A stretch of 64,000 nucleotides of DNA from positions 29,473,098 through 29,537,097 of the forward strand of contig NC_064770.1 in the NCBI RefSeq assembly GCF_011397635.1, read 5' to 3'. The notes beneath the pieces are model-generated. The model made no database searches and had not been told where the DNA came from. It was given only the letters and a program-made list of their open reading frames with translations. This document shows, in pieces, positions 47,922 to 60,288 of this stretch. Positions within the stretch are counted from its first letter, which is position 1. The number at the start of each line of letters is the position of its first letter. This stretch comes from Epinephelus fuscoguttatus (Eukaryota; Chordata; Actinopteri; Perciformes; Serranidae). The position numbers and the translations under genes were made by a program.

Positions 47922-49673
47922 TCACACACAGCCCACCTCGAACAGTTTGAGCAGGTCTTTGCAGTCTGGGTCGATGAGGTCTGCAGGCTTCTCACCGTTT
48001 TCGTTCTCTGCCTCTGTGCTCGCTCCCATCGCCAGCAGATACCTGAGTGGAGAAAGAGGCAGAGTGATGTTAAACAGATGATCTCAGAGATTTTAAAATA
48101 ACATGGTTTTGTTTATCAGTTCTGCAACTGGCTGTGGTTTTTGATTGTTTCTATCTCAACTCAAAGACCGCTGAATAATTGTTAGAATTCAGTGATATTA
48201 GTGAAGCTGTATTTTGCCTTATGGATATAATTCAGTACAACATGTGACACTAAATTCTCCAGTGTTTTCCTCCTCTTTAATCCCTGATTTTTGCTTAATG
48301 CTGAATACCATGTTTTGTTAACTGATGGTTAAGTTTCATGTAAGTTTTTCACCGCAAATTGTGAATGTTCAGAGCCAAACTACCTACAACAGAGTATTAG
48401 GGCCGCATTTAGAAATAAAAAATCTGAGAATAAAGTCGTATATTACCAGAATATAGTTGTAATTTCAAGAAAAAATTGTAACATTGAGAGAATAAAGTTG
48501 TAATTAATGACGATAAAGTCATGCTATGTATCAGAATTATCAGAAGTATCAGAATTAAGTCATTAAATTATGTGAATAAAGTAATAATTTCATGAAAAAA
48601 TGTAATATTATATTGTAAATTTGTAATTTAATGAGAATAAAGTCAAACTATTTAAGGAAAAAGGGTGCAATATTACAAAATTAAATGAGAATTTTACAAT
48701 GACAAAAATCTTGTTAAATTATTACTTCATTTGTATAAATTTCAACTTTTTTGTCAAAACTACGACTTTTTTCTCAAAATTTAATGACTTCATTCTCAAA
48801 ATCTCATTACAGCATCAATACTAAAATTAAAGACCTATGTTTTATTTTGTTTTCCATGTTTTATTCTTTGTGATCAGTGCACTGAAAACGGAAGCATGAT
48901 TGATCAAAATTAAAGGGTTAAAAGGTCACGTGTTACCTGGCAATTTCCGGGTAGCCGTCGCTGCAGGCCATGTGAAGCGGCGTCCAGCCATCTTCGTCTC
49001 TCTGATGAACATCAGCGCCGTATTTCACCAGCAGCTTCACCACCTCCATGTTTCCTGTTAGCACGGCTTCATGTAGCGCTGCCATACCTGCACACAAGAT
49101 TACGTCAGCCTTCTGCTGCATCATAACTGACATCATAACTGTTTCTCATTCGCTGTCATTATTTCTAATATCAAATCAGATTTGCAGGACAGTGTGACAA
49201 AGAAGTGTGGGGCTTTGCTCACCTGAGTGGAAGATCGTATCCACACGAACCTTCCTCGCTCTCATGAACCGACCGATCTGCTCCAAATCTCCTCGTCTCA
49301 CAATATCCTGGAAGATGATGTCATTGGGGAAGTGCACAGTTCTCTTTGCAGGTGCAACAGGTGCGACAGGTATGACAGGTGCAGGGTCCTCCTGCGCTTT
49401 TGTGCTCCGGCTTGAACTGTACCGTGACCCTTTGCTGGATGAGGGGACGTACGTCGATGCAGACTTGTAAGTGGACGTGTAGTGTGACGGGGCGTAGTGT
49501 GTCGTGCTGTACTGTGTCGTGCTGTACTTTGTCGTGGAGGTGTATGAGGATGTGTAGTTCGGTGTAGATGGCGTGTAATGTGAGGGGGTGTAGTAGGAGG
49601 GTGTGTGGTATGTCGGCGTGTACTGTGAGGTGCGTGTGTACGTCGACACTGGCACATGGTAGTTGTACTTCAT
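47922..49673 (-). CDS. ppp1r27: Protein phosphatase 1 regulatory subunit 27 (ankyrin repeats)
   Basis: Three coding exons in transcription order: 49673-49223, 49087-48937 and 48042-47922. All splice sites are canonical and the product is 240 residues (human 154). From residue 110 on it matches human PPP1R27/DYSFIP1: RTVHF (111-115) is the RVxF-type PP1-docking motif. Then come FPNDIIFQDIVRRGDLEQIG, ankyrin repeats (MAALHEAVLTGNMEVVKLLV, then DGWTPLHMACSDGYPEIARY), and DLIDPDCKDLLKLFE near the C-terminus. The family binds PP1 and dysferlin, mainly in muscle. Unlike human, residues 1-85 form a Tyr/Thr/Ser/Pro-rich tract with repeats such as HTPSYYTPSHYTPS, followed by a short Pro/Val/Ala linker. 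The ATG at 49673 is the first in frame and is supported by a TATA box about 350 bases upstream. A mutual inverted minisatellite fills part of intron 2. Confidence 0.93.
48415..48815. repeat. Inverted minisatellite in ppp1r27 intron 2
   Basis: The left half contains several copies of 'gagaataaagt(t/c)gtaat' (48420-48650). The right half contains the opposite strand of the same motif ('acgacttttttctcaaaatt', 'aatgacttcattctcaaaat'). The whole can fold into a long imperfect hairpin. The right half ends about 120 bases from exon 2. Confidence 0.65.
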
Positions 49674-49989
49674 CCCTGCGGCGGCTGCAGCTCTGCCTCC
49701 TCCCTATGCTGTCAGCCCAGGAGGAGGGAAGTGAGAAATCCAAGAGAACTCAATCCAGTAAAAGAGCAGTATCCTTAGCTCTGTGTCCTTTTTACTCCTC
49801 GCCTTGCTCGCTTCTTATCCTTTTAGTTCCCAGCTGGAGGATCTCCTGCTGAATACAAGCACCTCTTAAAGCTTCACTGTGATCCAATCCCCTTCTATTA
49901 GCTTTTAAGGTCCTCTTTTTCTCGCCTGCTGTGAATTTCTCCCACCTGTGTGCGAAATTATCTTTTGCACAGTGTGTTTGCTGTTGCAC

Positions 49990-50040
49990 AGAACAAATGT
50001 CTGATGTGGGCAAGCGGGAGAGCACCCCTATATACCCTCT
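49990..50040 (-). promoter_or_regulatory. ppp1r27: ppp1r27 core promoter with TATA box
   Basis: On the minus strand 'gagggtatataggggtg' (about 50022-50038) contains TATATA. A transcription start about 30 bases downstream, near 49995, would give a leader of about 320 bases. Just upstream, 'cccgaaaatagctc' (about 50044-50057) resembles an MEF2 site with one mismatch, which would fit a muscle gene. Confidence 0.55.
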
Positions 50041-51242
50041 GCAGAGCTATTTTCGGGCCTAATATCCAGTGACTTCAGCTTAGAAATGAGTGGCCCTTGT
50101 GCTGCTCCTCCCACTGTAGAGTCATATGCCCAGTGACACTGCATCCACCCCTCGTAAAAAATGTTGACAACCAACATGTTCCCTGTGAGGCTTGCTTCAG
50201 ACCTACAACTTCCCACATAAACATTTAAACAACTATTTAACATCAGAGATAAATGTTGACAGAAGGAGACTGTACCTCAGATGCACAAGAGCAATTACTT
50301 GGGGTTATTACAAGCTTTAGCTTTCTATAAATCATGCTGTTTTGGTTCTAGGTGTGTTGCAGGACAAACAAACAACAGCAAACAGCACTAGTACATAATT
50401 TCATTTTGATATGTGTTGTTGATTTGTCTGCTTACGTCATACCCGACGGTGCAATGTAACTAAGTTGGAGCAGAAACATTAGAAAAACAGACATTTTGCT
50501 TCATGTAATGATTTTGCATGCTCCTTCTCGTGTTCCCAGTTGACCCGCAGGTCCGTCATGTGACACGTCATGCTTGCCCTTTGCATCACAAGCAGATACA
50601 CCAATAAAATTCACAGAGGAGGTCACAGGTGGGAGTGACCAACTGAGGGGGCAAAGCCACTAAATGTAACCTCTCCCTCCAAATGTCACAGAGCAGTCAC
50701 ATGGTTGCTGAAAAACGCAGCTATTTACAACACTGAACTTTTGCCTTCCTAAACAAGACTGACGCGCACACGACGAAAATGTCGCATTTCTCATGAACAG
50801 AAATCCCATTTATCACCTTTCTTTTTTAACCTTTTGTAGATTTAATATTCAATAACACAAGTTTTTGACAAGTGTGAATTTATTTATTATTCACACGTAC
50901 GGTATGTCACTCTAAAACCTACACGCCGCATACTGAACGCTGCTGTAACATTTGTGGCAGCAGCTGTCTGCAGACAGACTTCTGTGATGGGCAGAGCTGG
51001 TTATAACTGGTTCACAAACATTTGGAAGAGGTCTTGGGCATTTCACAGATGCTGCCAATGTAACAGAGGAAATAGTGTAGCTGCCCTCTGCAGGTTTTTG
51101 TTTCTCACCACTACTCCTCCCAACACTTAAGATATGACCTCGCTCCAGAACTCGATCTCCTCTGTTTTAATTTGCAGCTATTGTAATTCTATGCTACATA
51201 CTTTACTATTTGGTATACATTTTATTCATATAATTAATCACT

Positions 51243-51965
51243 TTAAAGGGTGAAGGTGGTGTTTTTTAACCCTATTTTCCCATGTTCTTGTGCTTAAGTG
51301 ATTGATAGGAACAACAGCTTTTGAATTTGGTCCAGTGTTGAGCACGACATACAGCAGGCTGCAATGTCGATTTATGCCTATTAAAAGATTTTGTTTTTGC
51401 TACTGACAGGCTCAGATTGTTATTATAAGTGTCTGACAAAATTATGGAAAGAATCCCGACAGAGACAGACCTTTTTGTTACGGAGTAAGATCCTTTTTGT
51501 GTGACGGGAAACAGCCTTGAAATCACCACCAGACTCCATTTTAAAAAAAACACCAATTTTAGCATGTACAGAGGCAACATTATTTTCACATCTTACTGGG
51601 TGAATTAAGAGTTTATTTCAACAAACCAGAGTTGGCTATTATTAGAACAGTGGAAAGATGAAACAAGATGGTGTTTGTGAGTTTTATTTTGCTTCTGTCA
51701 GCTTTGAATGAAGTGTGTTCTAAGATGATAAAATTACAATCTATTTAAATGGAGTCTGGTGGATTTGGAGATGGACATTTTGGGGTTGTTTCTGGTTAAA
51801 CAAAAAGGTCTTACTCTTTCGCAAAAAGGTTTATCTCTGTGGGGATCCTTTCAATAATGTTGTCAGACTTTTAAAATTATAATCTGAGCCTGTCAGTGCC
51901 AAAAACAAGCACTTTTAGTGGACATAAATTGATAAAAATGCTGTTTGGCTGCTGCCGACTGCCGC
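51243..51965. mobile_element. Long-inverted-repeat element, second copy
   Basis: It begins 'ttaaagggtgaaggtggtgt'. The left arm contains 'tttttgctactgacaggctc' and 'cctttttgttacggagtaag'. These pair with the right arm, where 'gagcctgtcagtgccaaaaa' (51886) and 'cttactctttcgcaaaaagg' (51811) lie in reverse. It is related to the element at 13686-14561 but lacks that copy's central open frame. The right terminus is eroded. Confidence 0.6.
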
Positions 51966-52059
51966 CCTCTTGCTTAATGCTGGACAAATTTAAAAAATGT
52001 TGTCACCATTAGTCATTTAGAAACAAATACATGGAAAAAGTAGGGGCCAGGTTGAAAAG

Positions 52060-52935
52060 TACCGACCATGATCATCTTCAAAGCTGTTGAGCAATAGCCT
52101 GGTAAGACCATCTTGATCTTGAACATTCTGTTTCGCTCTCTGTATCAGTTTGGACTTGGCGCTGCCCCAAACACTTTCAGTGGATGGGTGTACTTGCCTT
52201 GTTGGACAAACCCCTTCAGCCAATCAGTGTAACAAAACAGCATGGCACATCCTCTCCATTATCAACAGAGCCAGTTGATAAATCAAGCTTTTGCCAAGTC
52301 CTTTCGTCTTTTTCTCCATGAGTATATCCTCTGGTTCTAATTGTTGTTATTGACTCTATTTCTGCAATAGAAGAAGACTTAATTAACCCCTGAGAGGAAA
52401 TTCAATTTTGTTTGTCTGTTGTCATACACACACATGCACAGGACTTATATGCATTAAATGGAGGGATGTCAGAGTGAGGGGGCTGCCCTGCCATGGACAG
52501 ACGTCTCGAGCAGTTGGGAATTTGATGCCTTGCTTAAGGGCACCTCAGCAGTGCCCAGGAGGCTAACTGGCACCTCTCCAGCCACTAGTCCACGCTCCAT
52601 ATTTGGTCCAGATGGAGACTTGAACTGGTGACCCTTCGGTTCCCAAGACAAGTCCCTATGGACTGAGCTACTGTCTTCACTCAGTGCTATATTTACTCTA
52701 CCAATGTTAGAGTTTTTGCTTGTTGCTTTGGGAGCCGCCATTACTGTTCTGCAAGCTGCAGCCTTCATATTATGTTATCACACAGTCCCTGATTGGCTTC
52801 TTACATTGCTGACTACAATGCGAATCTTTGATTGGGGTGTTTGGGGCAGCGCCAAATCCAGACTAATACAGAGAGCGAAACAGAATGTAGAGCTCACATC
52901 ATCAGGATGGTTTTTACCAGATTTACAACAATTGT
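52060..52935. repeat. Large inverted repeat flanking a SINE
   Basis: The left arm 'attctgtttcgctctctgta' then 'ggcgctgccccaaacac' (about 52126-52180) reappears inverted in the right arm as 'gtgtttggggcagcgcc' then 'tacagagagcgaaacagaat' (about 52838-52888). 'agccaatca' and 'tgattggct' are the outer matches. The region between holds a SINE-like repeat. This is probably a foldback DNA element split by the SINE. Confidence 0.6.
52476..52676 (-). mobile_element. tRNA-derived SINE-like repeat
   Basis: On the minus strand it begins 'agtagctcagtccataggga', an A-box-like start, with a B-box-like 'agttcaagtct'. It continues with 'gggcactgctgaggtgccct', a common fish repeat. It lies between the arms of the inverted repeat at 52060-52935. 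Confidence 0.65.
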
Positions 52936-54829
52936 GAGACAACTTTCAAGACCACAAGCTTTTCACAACATCACACAATGTTAAGGGCCATTTTCTTTCC
53001 AGTTATGTCACAGTCACAGGACAGAGATCACATGATCATCTCAGCAGGAAATGATTAATACATTTCTGCTATGGTAAGAGTTGACCCCAGCTCTAAATGC
53101 CAACACAAATTATTATCCATCACCTCCCTGCACTACTGGTCTCTAAACAGAGAGGGGAGAGGGGGCAGAGGCTTAGGGCTAATGTCTACACAAATTGAAT
53201 GTTCACAGCTCAAGGAAGAGACTTTTAGAAGCTGCTATCAGGTTTCAAAGTCTCTTATACGGTATTGAGGGGGTGTAGGGGCGTCCCTGAGCACTGGTGA
53301 TTCTTCCCCAGCTTCCCTTCACTCCCCTCCACAGAGACTTCCTCCCGAGAAGAAAGGAGAACCTCGGCATGTGGAAAATGTTTGTTTGCTACAGCCCAAA
53401 GTCAGGCCCGCTTTTGGACGAATGCCAGAGAGGGATCTCACACATTACAACGCCTTGCTATACATAGCCCCAGACCGCCCTTTATGTTATGATCTGTCAC
53501 ATTACCAAGAAGTCACAGTTGAAAATATTCAGATGTATAGAACATCACCAGAGCAACAACAACAGTTATTGAAGGGGAAGGAAGTTTCATGTCTGTAGGG
53601 GTCATCAGCTCCCTCAATTGACTTTTTAGCTAGTTAATATGTCTCCAAGTATGTATATATCTAGGCTATATTCTGTATTAAATGGTTTAGCGTGACTTTG
53701 TCTTTGTGAGGCTCGGGGAAGCAACACTCCCATTCTACTCAGGCATCAATTGGCTGATCAGGGCTGTAGCATTTTGATGCATCTGATCAAAGGTTTTGAC
53801 CAGACACCAAAGAAGTATGCACTTCTCATATAGTTTATGTTATATTAACTTTAGTTTAGTGTCGGTAACTTTTTTATCTCCTAACATGAATATCTAAAGC
53901 ACTTTGATTTTATTGCTGAGCTCTCTTCAGACTGTGAGGACCAAAATTCTCTCTGCATTTTCTAAAATAAGTCTGGCTTACGTATATAGAGACCGAAAAG
54001 TGCAGGAATCAGCTTAAAAAATATCCACCACACTTTAATCTTTAATGGCCAAATGTAAACTCCCCACAGGCTCTTAAAAAATCCCACACTCCCTGAAAAT
54101 AAAGCTAAAAATACAAAGGACATGACCTCAGTGTCCTCATTGATGACTGCAGCTGAGCGGTGATACTGACGTCAGTCATCCAAAAAAAAAAAAATAGAGG
54201 CTTATACTGGATCAGATTTGGGGCACGTGAACACTTCTTTGTTCATGCACTCCTTGCTTCTCTTCTCTGCTACTGTTTTATATGCACACATGTGTGCACA
54301 CATTAACTGTACACACAGGAATGAAATATAAATAGCTTGTTTCTGCAAAACGTTTCCTTCATTGGCCTTTGCTTGTATAACTTACCTAAAATGGGATGTG
54401 CATCATGCAACTCATTCTGTGGTCATGAACATATTTTGCCTTTTATTTTATCAGAGTATATTGTGTATTGGAGTAAACCAGGAGAAAAGTCTGTTTTGAG
54501 GCTGTACAAAATGTAACCCGTGACAGGAGACTTTGACCAATCATAGGTCATTTCAGAGTAAGGAAGTTCCTGTTGACTGTTACAAATGCAGATGCGTGTG
54601 CACATCCCTTCAGTGAAAGCCTGATTCAATTGAGGAGAATCCTACAGAGAAAGTTGCTATTCCAGCATTGCCAACAACTGCCAACACTGCAAAGTAACTA
54701 CAAAAGAGAAAGACAGACTTATCAAAAAGAGAGTCTGACCATAAACGCAAGAAAACACATGTCAGTATCAGAGATCAGAGATGAAGTGAAATGTTGCTAA
54801 TAGTTTCGCCTTCTGCTAACTGGAACCAA

Positions 54830-55259
54830 AGGCCCACGGCTGCATCTTCATGTTCACATTTATCTGGCTAACAAAAGTGAGAGACTTGAATCACAGTGTG
54901 TCCTCTGCTTCACCCCCCGCCACTTCAGACCACTTCACCAGGAGAAGAGCGTGCAGAGCGACCGCAACAACACAAATACAGCCAGCACAAACCCCAACTC
55001 CACATCAGATCAGCAAACTTTCTGTTGCTGCCTTCACAAAGGTTAGATGGTTTGCGCTGGACGAATCCGAGGTGCTACAGCCACCAACCGAACTTTCCTC
55101 TAGAGGAAGCAGTCAGCAGCAGTGGAGAGCTAGCTAATTTGTGTCTCATTTGTGGTCTGATAAACAGAGAGAGCAGGGCAAGGAGGGGCTGAGCAAATGA
55201 GCTGTGTGCAACTGTACAATAAAATAAGATTAAATAAATCAATGTATGGGAAACACTGG
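54830..55259. mobile_element. DNA-element remnant with GGGAAACACTG end
   Basis: The right end 'atgggaaacactg' is the inverted form of the CAGTGTTTCCC terminus seen on many fish hAT-type elements. The left terminus is missing or eroded. The 95- and 98-codon frames inside show no transposase motif. Confidence 0.4.
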
Positions 55260-58200
55260 GTTAGTATATGAAGCATGTGGATATGCGCATGGTCATCTGG
55301 TGGGAGGGGCTTAGGAGGACTGCAAGAGGAGGGTTTATTTTTCAGATTTCACCCAAGTTTTAACCTTTAAATCATGCTAGATCGTCTGTCTGTGTTTCTG
55401 TGCTGCTGATTCTCTTGATAAAATGATGCATGGTGTTAGCATGCACACTCACCAGCAGCCTATCAATGATGCATTTACCTCATAAATGATGACACATGGC
55501 TCGCCCCTACATGATACATCAGCTGCTGCTCATAATGAAAATGTATCACTACTGATATCTGTGATTTATTATTTTGTATTGGATCTAAAGCTAATTTTGT
55601 GGCTTTACACTCAGTGTTTTCTTGTAGTCGAATCTTTTAGGTCAAAGACGTCAACAAAATATAGTCCAAAATGTGGAAGCTGGTGTCACCAGTGACCCAT
55701 TGTCTTCACTGCATGGGTGCTCTACAGCCAGGTATTCTGGGACAAACAGTTCAGACAGTTTTAATAGCAACCTGTCACAGAGGCTTATCACTGGGCTATA
55801 CATGTTACAAAAAAGCCAGCGATGCATTCCTTAACACCCGGCTGCCTCACGTGATGCAGGTAGGAGGCAGGTTGGTGACTCCACTGCCTAAAAATAAGAG
55901 CTGTGAAGCATCCTGTCTGTGCATAGCATGTTATGAATGTAAGCTGTCATCCTCATAAAACCTTGTTGTCTAAAAAGGTCAGTGTAACACAAGTCATACA
56001 GTTGAATTATCCATATGTATGCATAAACAAACTGTAGATTCACAGCTTTGTCAGTACTCTAAGCAGGAATGTTAAATAGAACAAAGGCACAGCAGATCCA
56101 GGAAAGGTGGACCTTCTGCAAGGTTGTTGGAGGTATATTTATTTTACAAAAACACCACCCAATCTTTCCTTTTCTTCTCAGAAACCACCCTGTGTTCCCA
56201 TTCAGGTACCGTCCCATGGGTAACAACAGGAGCAGAGGTACGTTTCTTAACAAGGTAGCGTATAAATACACCTGGATCACAGGCCGGTAAGCACGGTAGG
56301 GATTTGTCTCTGTCTGGATCCCCACAGGCCCGATGGGACATACTCTCTCAGGCTGAAAAGGATCTGGTTACGGCACGAGTAGTGGGCTGATAAACAGGAA
56401 TCTAAATCAGGAGTGAGCAGAAACGAGGGTGATGATGCCTGCAGCTGTGGAGATGGTTCCAATCCAAGTTTAAATGACCCTGATATTCAGTCTCAGCATT
56501 TAAAAACTAGAACAGTTATTTGCTAGACATTACAATAAGTAGATCTGTAACTAACTTTTATGAAAATACATTGTCATATTTGCTGTAATGGTCACTATAT
56601 GTGGCTAGAAGCTATGCCTGCCATTGGCCGAGTATTTTGGCCACCATTCTACCTACGTTCCGCTATCTGCGTATTACCATTTTCAAAATCCCCTTTGCTA
56701 TGGGAAACAGTGGCAAGTTTTGGCAGAGATTTGGATTGTGGAATAAAGCATGCCTGCTTTGCTCTCTTGGTAAACTGTTGTAAAGACCAACAATGAAAAA
56801 GCAACTTGTGAACGCACATGGGAAAATCCGTCTTGCAGAACTCTCATGCCCAATGATTGCTTTTCTGACGCAGATAGTTGTAGTAAATTTGCAACATCTT
56901 TTGAAACGTCTTCAGTCAAATGATATCTGAATGCGATACGTTTTTGTGCCAGGGGACTGGTCCCAGACCGTCTCGACTCCTCGCTAGATTAGCAAACTTT
57001 CTGTTGTCTGGTGACTTCAGACCTCTCTAAAGCGCTGACTCAGCACTGTGATGATAAGTCTGGCAGTTGCTCTCATTTTACAGCTAAACAGTACACTAAA
57101 GTATTTTCTGTAAACATGTGAAGCAAGAAATATGCAATGCAGTAACAGAATCTTAATTCATATTTGATTAGCGCTGCCGATTTTGACAGTTAAACCGTCG
57201 TTCATGGGCAGCGATTGACATGTTTGACAGCTGCTTTAAGGACTCCTCGGCTCTGATTGGTTGTTTTCTTTCAGCCGTGGTGGATTCTTGCAAATGCCAT
57301 GTGAAGCACCAAAAGGAGGCAGAGGAACATGATTTTTGCCCTCACAGATTATCTGTCTCAGACCACTGTAAGGATTTAGTGACAGTTTCAGCAGATATGA
57401 CGATATAAAAGTTACCAGCTACAGCTGAAGATTTGTTGTATCAACTGCCAATTCAGCTTCCCACCCTTCATGGTAGAAATGGAAATCATTATAATTATGA
57501 GATGCAGATTTGAGTGCAGCACATCACTAATGGCCTTTTCCCTTTTGTTTATTACCAATAGCAAAGTCAGCCTCCTCACAGTACTGAAGTTACATCCAGG
57601 TAACTTCTATACATTTATGGCAGTTGGTTATTTGGTTGAACGACTTTCATACAACTGAAAATTAAACTATTAAGAGTAAATGGTGTGTGAGTTTTGAACA
57701 CACACATGGCTACAGTGGTTTTATCACTGCAGTTAATTTGAATTGACATCAATTATGCTTCATATAAAAGAAAGCATTTCTGTTAATGTGGTCTTTATGG
57801 AAAACAAATAAGATAATGGACACCGGGGGATGGTTAACAGCCACTCTGCGTAAGTGTGTCTGAGAAAAGCAAATACATTCTTTCCCCAATAGTTTTCATT
57901 TAAATGAAACGGCAAACAGGACAGCAAAAGTCTTGTGCTTCTCACACTCTGTGGACCCTCGTGTGCATGTAGACGGCAATATCAGTTGGCGTCTAGTGAA
58001 TTCACAAAAGGGTGAGTCCCCTCACAGAGCCAAGTAAGCACATTAGATGAGCCAACCAAAAGTAAATTGAGCCATTTGCTGTTGAAAATGAGCCCAACTG
58101 CCATCTGGTCCTAAAATACATGGCGTGGCCCTCGTGATTCCCATGCCTCTGGACTCTTAAGTTGCTGAACCCCCCACCGAGTCATGAACGCATAGTTTCC

Positions 58201-58304
58201 ATGAAAATTGGTCCATATTCATTACAACAAACTGAGTGAATATACATACATAATATAGTAATACATATAGATAGATAGAAGTGATACATGTTCGATTTCA
58301 GTGG

Positions 58305-58994
58305 TTAAAGGAATACTTCACCCACAACATGACCATTTCTATATCAACTCTGTGTTAAATCAAATTCATGAAGAAAACTTTATTTTTCTTGCATGCCTCC
58401 ATGGTGAAAAAAGAATCCAAAAACAGAGAAAATTCTTGATGAACTGAAATCACAGGGGTCCACGTTTATCTGTTTCCAAACTCTCACACAATTCATGCTT
58501 TATAATCAAAGTCTCATTTATCCAATCATATGCTTGGTACTCCCCACAGTACCAAGTATATGATTGAGACTAAAATGGGTCTTAAGGTACATCAACAAAC
58601 TCAGACTGTTAAATTACCTCCAGCAGTCTGGTTGTGCTGTAAGGGGTGAAAAGTTCTGAGAGATACGTAGGGGCGACACTGGGAAGAGATTTACAAACAA
58701 TTAGTAGGATTTTGAAGGTTATCCTGAAACGAATGGGAAGTCAGTGTAAGTGTGCAAGGTCAGGAGTGATGTGGTCTCTTTTCTTGGACCTAGTTAGTAA
58801 ACGGGCAGCAGCATTTTGGGAAATGGTTGTCTGAGAAATGCCTAGATAGAGGGAGTAACAGCAGTCCAGCCTGGATTATATTTCTACACTTTCTAAATCA
58901 GAGGGTGACAGGGAATGCCTAATTTTGGAGATCATTCAGAGCTGGAAAAGTAAATCGATATACAAATCATTTTGTGGGTGAAGTATTCCTTTAA
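58305..58994. mobile_element. TIR element with TTAA ends (piggyBac-like MITE)
   Basis: The two ends, 'ttaaaggaatacttcaccca' with 'caa' and its exact reverse complement at 58972-58994, are identical over 23 bases. TTAA at each edge fits a TTAA target duplication, as in the piggyBac superfamily. This is inferred because the TTAA could also be part of the TIR. The middle (about 58640-58900) looks like a different repeat, with 'gggcagcagcattttgggaa' and a 62-codon frame, and may be a later insertion. Family members are at 27318-27900 and about 29575-29720. Confidence 0.75.
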
Positions 58995-60288
58995 CATACT
59001 TTATAATAATTAATATCATAGCTATGATGTAGACCTAAACAATAACAGGTGCAGACTGGTGGAGGTAAATGAACTCCACAAGCTGCCCGCTGGGAGCCTA
59101 AATGTGTTTTTGGTTCCAAGAGGAATAACTGATCAGGGCCACTTCTAAACGTTAGCATATAAAAGGGCTGAGCACTTGAACCCATGCACCTCTCGATTCT
59201 CCAATCTCCTCATAAACACTTCTACAGTCTAATATTTTCCAGTGACCCGTGTAACCCAGAATTAAAAGGTTCCCGGTACAGCTTTGAAATAAATCGTCCC
59301 ATGAGAAGGCTCAAAGCTTTTATAGACTGTTTAGAATAGTGATTTAAGCCACCCACTGGATAAATTCAAGACAAGGGAAAAAAGCTGTCACCCCCCCGGA
59401 GAGACGCTACTGCTGACATTGAACAAACACAAAGAACGCCACCCTGCAAAGAGGTAAAGGCAGTAAACAGGCGCAGCAGCTGTCTGGTACACAGCGAGAG
59501 CATGAGGGCTCAGACTTAGCACAGAGGGGAATGGGAGTCACGCCGAGGCTGTCTGACTGTTTGTGTGAGGATAGGGTTACGTTAGCCGAAGCCTGCATCC
59601 ATGGAAAAGGGGGTCAGGGGTTAGAAGCTGTGCATACGTGTGCCTAATGTGTTGATGCTTGATTGCACAATGAGGGCGTGTGGTGGTCAGTGGAGAGGAC
59701 GTGAACCTTCGCTGCCGCTGTGCGCTCTGAACAGGTTGCACAAGGTTAGGATGAATTAATGTCCTGGATCTGGGAGAGCTTAAGCAATTAAGATGGGGGA
59801 CACTGAGCAGGTGGACTTACTAAATCTAACCTTTAGTCAGCATATGAAGGACAATGGAGTAGCACACTGTCACACAATGGCATTCCTGAGCTGCCTTTAG
59901 TCCTGATACAGCACAGTGACATGTGGCTGCCACACATGCAAGGACAGAGTAAAATATATATATCATTTCTACTGTTGCATAACAGTATAAAGTATAGGTG
60001 CACCAACTTTCATAGGAATAAACAGGGTCCTGCCTTCAATGCAGGTCTCCTAAGACATTCATGGGATAGATGGGTGGGTCAAAGTGTTAGAGTCACACAG
60101 CCCTCCAAACAGAGGTTTTTCTGACACACACTTAAAACTGAGTGTTACAAGAAATCATCTGCAAGATGGCTGCACAAGCAGCTCAAAAAACCCACAACTT
60201 TATTTTCTTTGTGACTAGAAAAAATCATAGCCATCATATTATCTTAGTTTAATGTCTTTCCAATGTGAATTGGTCCTTGTCTTTATAA

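Noticed and set aside
49207-49852. Plus-strand and other-frame open frames across ppp1r27 exon 1
   Set aside because: They are shadows of the repetitive Tyr/Thr codons on the opposite strand; splice sites and homology support only the minus-strand frame.
53371-53598. 75-codon frame (MENVCLLQPKVRPAFG...)
   Set aside because: No known family, no convincing splice sites and no neighbouring exons.
58646-58834. 62-codon frame inside the TTAA element as a transposase
   Set aside because: Too short, no catalytic residues, and the sequence resembles a dispersed repeat rather than a transposase exon.
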